Below are positions 61,810-64,000 of a stretch of 64,000 nucleotides of DNA, piece after piece. Under the pieces are notes generated by a model, which made no database searches, was not told the DNA's origin, and saw only the letters and a program-made list of their open reading frames with translations. Made by a program: the position numbers and the translations under genes. The number at the start of each line of letters is the position of its first letter. The first letter of the stretch is position 1. The DNA is from Tetrahymena thermophila SB210 (Eukaryota; Ciliophora; Oligohymenophorea; Hymenostomatida; Tetrahymenidae): positions 806,001 to 870,000 of the forward strand of contig NW_002476246.1 in NCBI RefSeq assembly GCF_000189635.1. Reading direction: 5' to 3'.

Positions 61810-62596
61810 ATATATAAATTCAACGATTGATATTTTGATTAGTTAAATTTAAATTGAATGAATAATTAAGTAATTAACTAACTAATTGAAACATACATCT
61901 TAATAAAACAATTTTCAGAGAAAAAGATTTAATTATATATTTTTATAATAAATTTTTTCTAATAATTTATACAAGCTTTGATGCTTTTACTTTGTTTATA
62001 TTATTTACTATTTATTATATATTTTATTAACTATTTCCTTTATTCCTTCTTACTTACTTTCTCTTTTAAATACTTTTTGAAATTATTTGTTAAAATATTT
62101 TTACAAAGAAAAATTTGATAATAAATTTTTATTAAAAAAAAAATATATAGAATGTTAATCTAACTAAAATGAAACAATTTAAAGTTAAACTTTATATATA
62201 TATATAAATAAATAAGTAGTAAATTATATTCATGTAGATAGATAATAAATAAAAAAGCAAAAGAAGATATTTCAAAATACTCATTCTCTTTATAGACTCG
62301 TCTGATTTTAATGAAGCAAGTTCTAAACTTGGCTTTAAAATACTAGATGTTATTTAATAAATATGATTAGGAAGAATTATATATATTCTATGAATCTTAT
62401 TCTCCATTCAAAATATTCATTGCTTTTCTATTTTTCAATCAGAAGATTTGTAGATAAAAAAGGATAAGTTAATTTTTGTAATAAGATCAAGTTAAACTAA
62501 ACTAAGAAGATTAAAATCAAAACATAATAATAAAATATATTAAATTTTATTACTTAGCTTATTTATAGGGACAAAATTAAATTTATAAATAGAAAT
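61810..62596. other. Intergenic region
   Basis: AT-rich spacer with a TA repeat near 62,192. No gene called. Confidence 0.5.
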
Positions 62597-62970
62597 ATTG
62601 ATAAATAGATCAATTGTGATCAAATAAGCAGCTAATAAACAAATTAAATGAGGTTTATTGTTTTAAATTAATTTTAATAAGGAAAAATATCACAATCCAA
62701 AACAAATAAACTGTATTAACTCAAGATAATGTTTCAAATTTGAGAAATTGCAATTTGCTAAAGCAGAACCTAAGCCTGATAAATATATATTGATAAATAC
62801 ATCAATTGTGATCAAGTAAGCAGCTAATAAACAAATTAAATGAGCTTTATTGTTTTAAATAAATTTTAATAAGGAACACAATCCAAAAACAAATAAAATG
62901 TATATACTCAAGATAATGTTTCAAAATTGAGAGATTGCAATTTGCTAAATCAGAACCTAAGCCTGATACA
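62597..62970 (-). pseudogene. Tandemly duplicated relic of an LRR exon
   Basis: Two copies of a unit of about 192 bases, the second starting at 62789. On the minus strand each carries the C-terminal two-thirds of the 90-nt LRR exon seen at 44716-48847: SGLGSDLANCNLSILKHYL followed by a GT donor (at 62719-62720 and 62906-62907), plus the same intron words (AATCCAAAACAAATAAA). The N-terminal third of the repeat and its acceptor are missing in both, and the two copies differ by scattered changes. It is best read as a broken fragment of the LRR exon family, duplicated after truncation. A gene continuing into it cannot be excluded but I see no connecting exons. Confidence 0.6.
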
Positions 62971-62974
62971 TATT

Positions 62975-63085
62975 AAAATCGATAAATAGATAGATAAAAA
63001 GATATATATATAGATAAATAAATAAATAATTAAATAAATAAATAAATAATTAAATAAATATTAAATAAATAAAGAGATAAATGCC
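62975..63085. repeat. Simple AAAT/GATA repeat
   Basis: Imperfect tandem GATA and AAAT tetranucleotide repeats. No coding content. Confidence 0.7.
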
Positions 63086-63172
63086 AAAAAAATAAATTAT
63101 CGTTTAAAATATGTAAACATAAATTAATGAGCTTGATAATGAAATGTCTTAAACAAAAAAAATTTTAATTTA

Positions 63173-64000
63173 TCAACTTATTTTTAGATAAGCTATATTG
63201 AATTAAGATATCCCTTGATGGTCATAAGATTTTTCATCAAACTATTGGATTGAGTCTAAATTTAAAATCAATAGAATGAATTAATTTAGGGTGAATTACT
63301 GGATAATGAATTTACCTTATAGCTACTTGACTTGTTTTCCTTTAAGGGGAATTCTTATTTGTCTTTTTTAGCCTTTTTCAAACAAAGATCTGATAGCAGT
63401 TTGAAATGTTTCGCTTTGTTCTATGTTTTGCTATGGCCAGCTGTGTCTTTTCTTTAGATTTGGAACTTATTTTTTTTATGTATTCTTAGATTATTCAGGG
63501 GATTCTAGCTTATACTATTTTAAATTAATATTTAATAAAATATATTTGTGTAAATTTATTACTGAAAGGGATTCTTAACATTCATTAGTTTAGCTATTGC
63601 TTGTCTATTTATCTTTATCATCGGAGATATTTTGTTAGAAGATGTCATCATTTTTGAGTTGCTTGCCAGATTTAAAATTATACTAATATGGCTCATACAA
63701 ATTTTAATACATTCCTATTGTGGTCATACATTTCAATAACATAAAAATATCAAAGACCATAATAACAAAGTAATATACTAATTATTCAAACATCAGAGTA
63801 CTTATTTATGAAGATACTGAATAAAGTTCAGAATACACGATCTTGCTATATACATAGCAAGAAACACAAGTAAAGCTGCTCAAGATACTAAAAATAATAT
63901 ATTTCATAATTTTATCAAGCTGTTTGGACACAGGATTGTTAGAATCAAGTATGTCGTCGTCTTCTATCTCAAAATATTCTGTGTCATTTTGTTGATTAGT
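63173..64000 (-). CDS. Two-helix membrane protein of unknown function, C-terminal part
   Basis: Minus-strand gene entering from the right edge. Exons 64000-63563, 63514-63316 and 63255-63173 join in phase and end at TGA (63175-63173). The visible 240 residues begin with an acidic stretch (EIEDDDILDSNN), followed by two hydrophobic segments separated by a short loop: MKYIIFSILSSFTCVSCYVY and YYFVIMVFDIFMLL. A hydrophilic cytosolic-type tail follows, rich in Gln, Lys and Ser (KKRHSWPQQNIEQ; RIPLKGKQVKQ). I do not recognise the family. The first of these introns is only 48 nt, a multiple of three without TGA, so reading through would merely insert 16 residues. The N-terminus is outside the window. 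Confidence 0.65.

Overview
The window reads as macronuclear DNA of a ciliate of the Tetrahymena type. It is extremely AT-rich, and long coding exons contain many in-frame TAA and TAG codons where glutamine is expected, while every gene end I can place uses TGA. Introns are AT-rich, mostly GT-AG, and many are short. I rebuilt genes by hand from reading frame, splice-site phase and remembered family motifs; no database search was run. Exon phases closed exactly for every gene model given below with a residue count.

Left part (1-12,116): the N-terminal half of an axonemal CFAP57 homologue (minus strand, running off the left edge), V-ATPase subunit d (plus), an unrecognised Q/N-rich gene (minus) and a small gene resembling CFAP107 (plus). 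After an empty 3.4 kb come a membrane hybrid histidine kinase with receiver domain (15,518-18,574), a Rab1-like GTPase (20,366-21,118), a cAMP-dependent protein kinase catalytic subunit in eight exons (24,112-27,872), and a protein built from about twelve DLRxxHFxLG repeats (29,389-31,782). All four are on the plus strand.

Centre (32,571-49,000, all minus): a degenerate-kinase/TPR protein; a 1,081-residue fusion that carries, in order, a Q/N-rich tail, an F-box, a CDK-like kinase domain lacking key catalytic residues, and a full two-fold cyclin; and a leucine-rich-repeat gene whose central part is thirteen separate exons, each exactly 90 nt. The fusion is the outstanding object here. It resembles animal cyclin F (F-box plus cyclin) with its own CDK-like module built in. 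The F-box/kinase and kinase/cyclin junctions each lie inside one uninterrupted exon, so it is not an artefact of joining neighbouring genes.

Right part (49,767-64,000): three Q/N/K-rich proteins of unknown function on the plus strand (916, 1,704 and 266 residues), a tandemly duplicated relic of the LRR exon, and the C-terminal part of a two-helix membrane protein on the minus strand. Two short G/C-ended inverted-repeat elements lie at 19,468-19,586 and 47,226-47,325. No rRNA, tRNA or CRISPR array was seen. Neighbouring genes show no operon-like logic, but cilium proteins (CFAP57, CFAP107-like, possibly the DLR-repeat protein) and signalling or cell-cycle proteins (histidine kinase, PKA, F-box/CDK/cyclin) are prominent.
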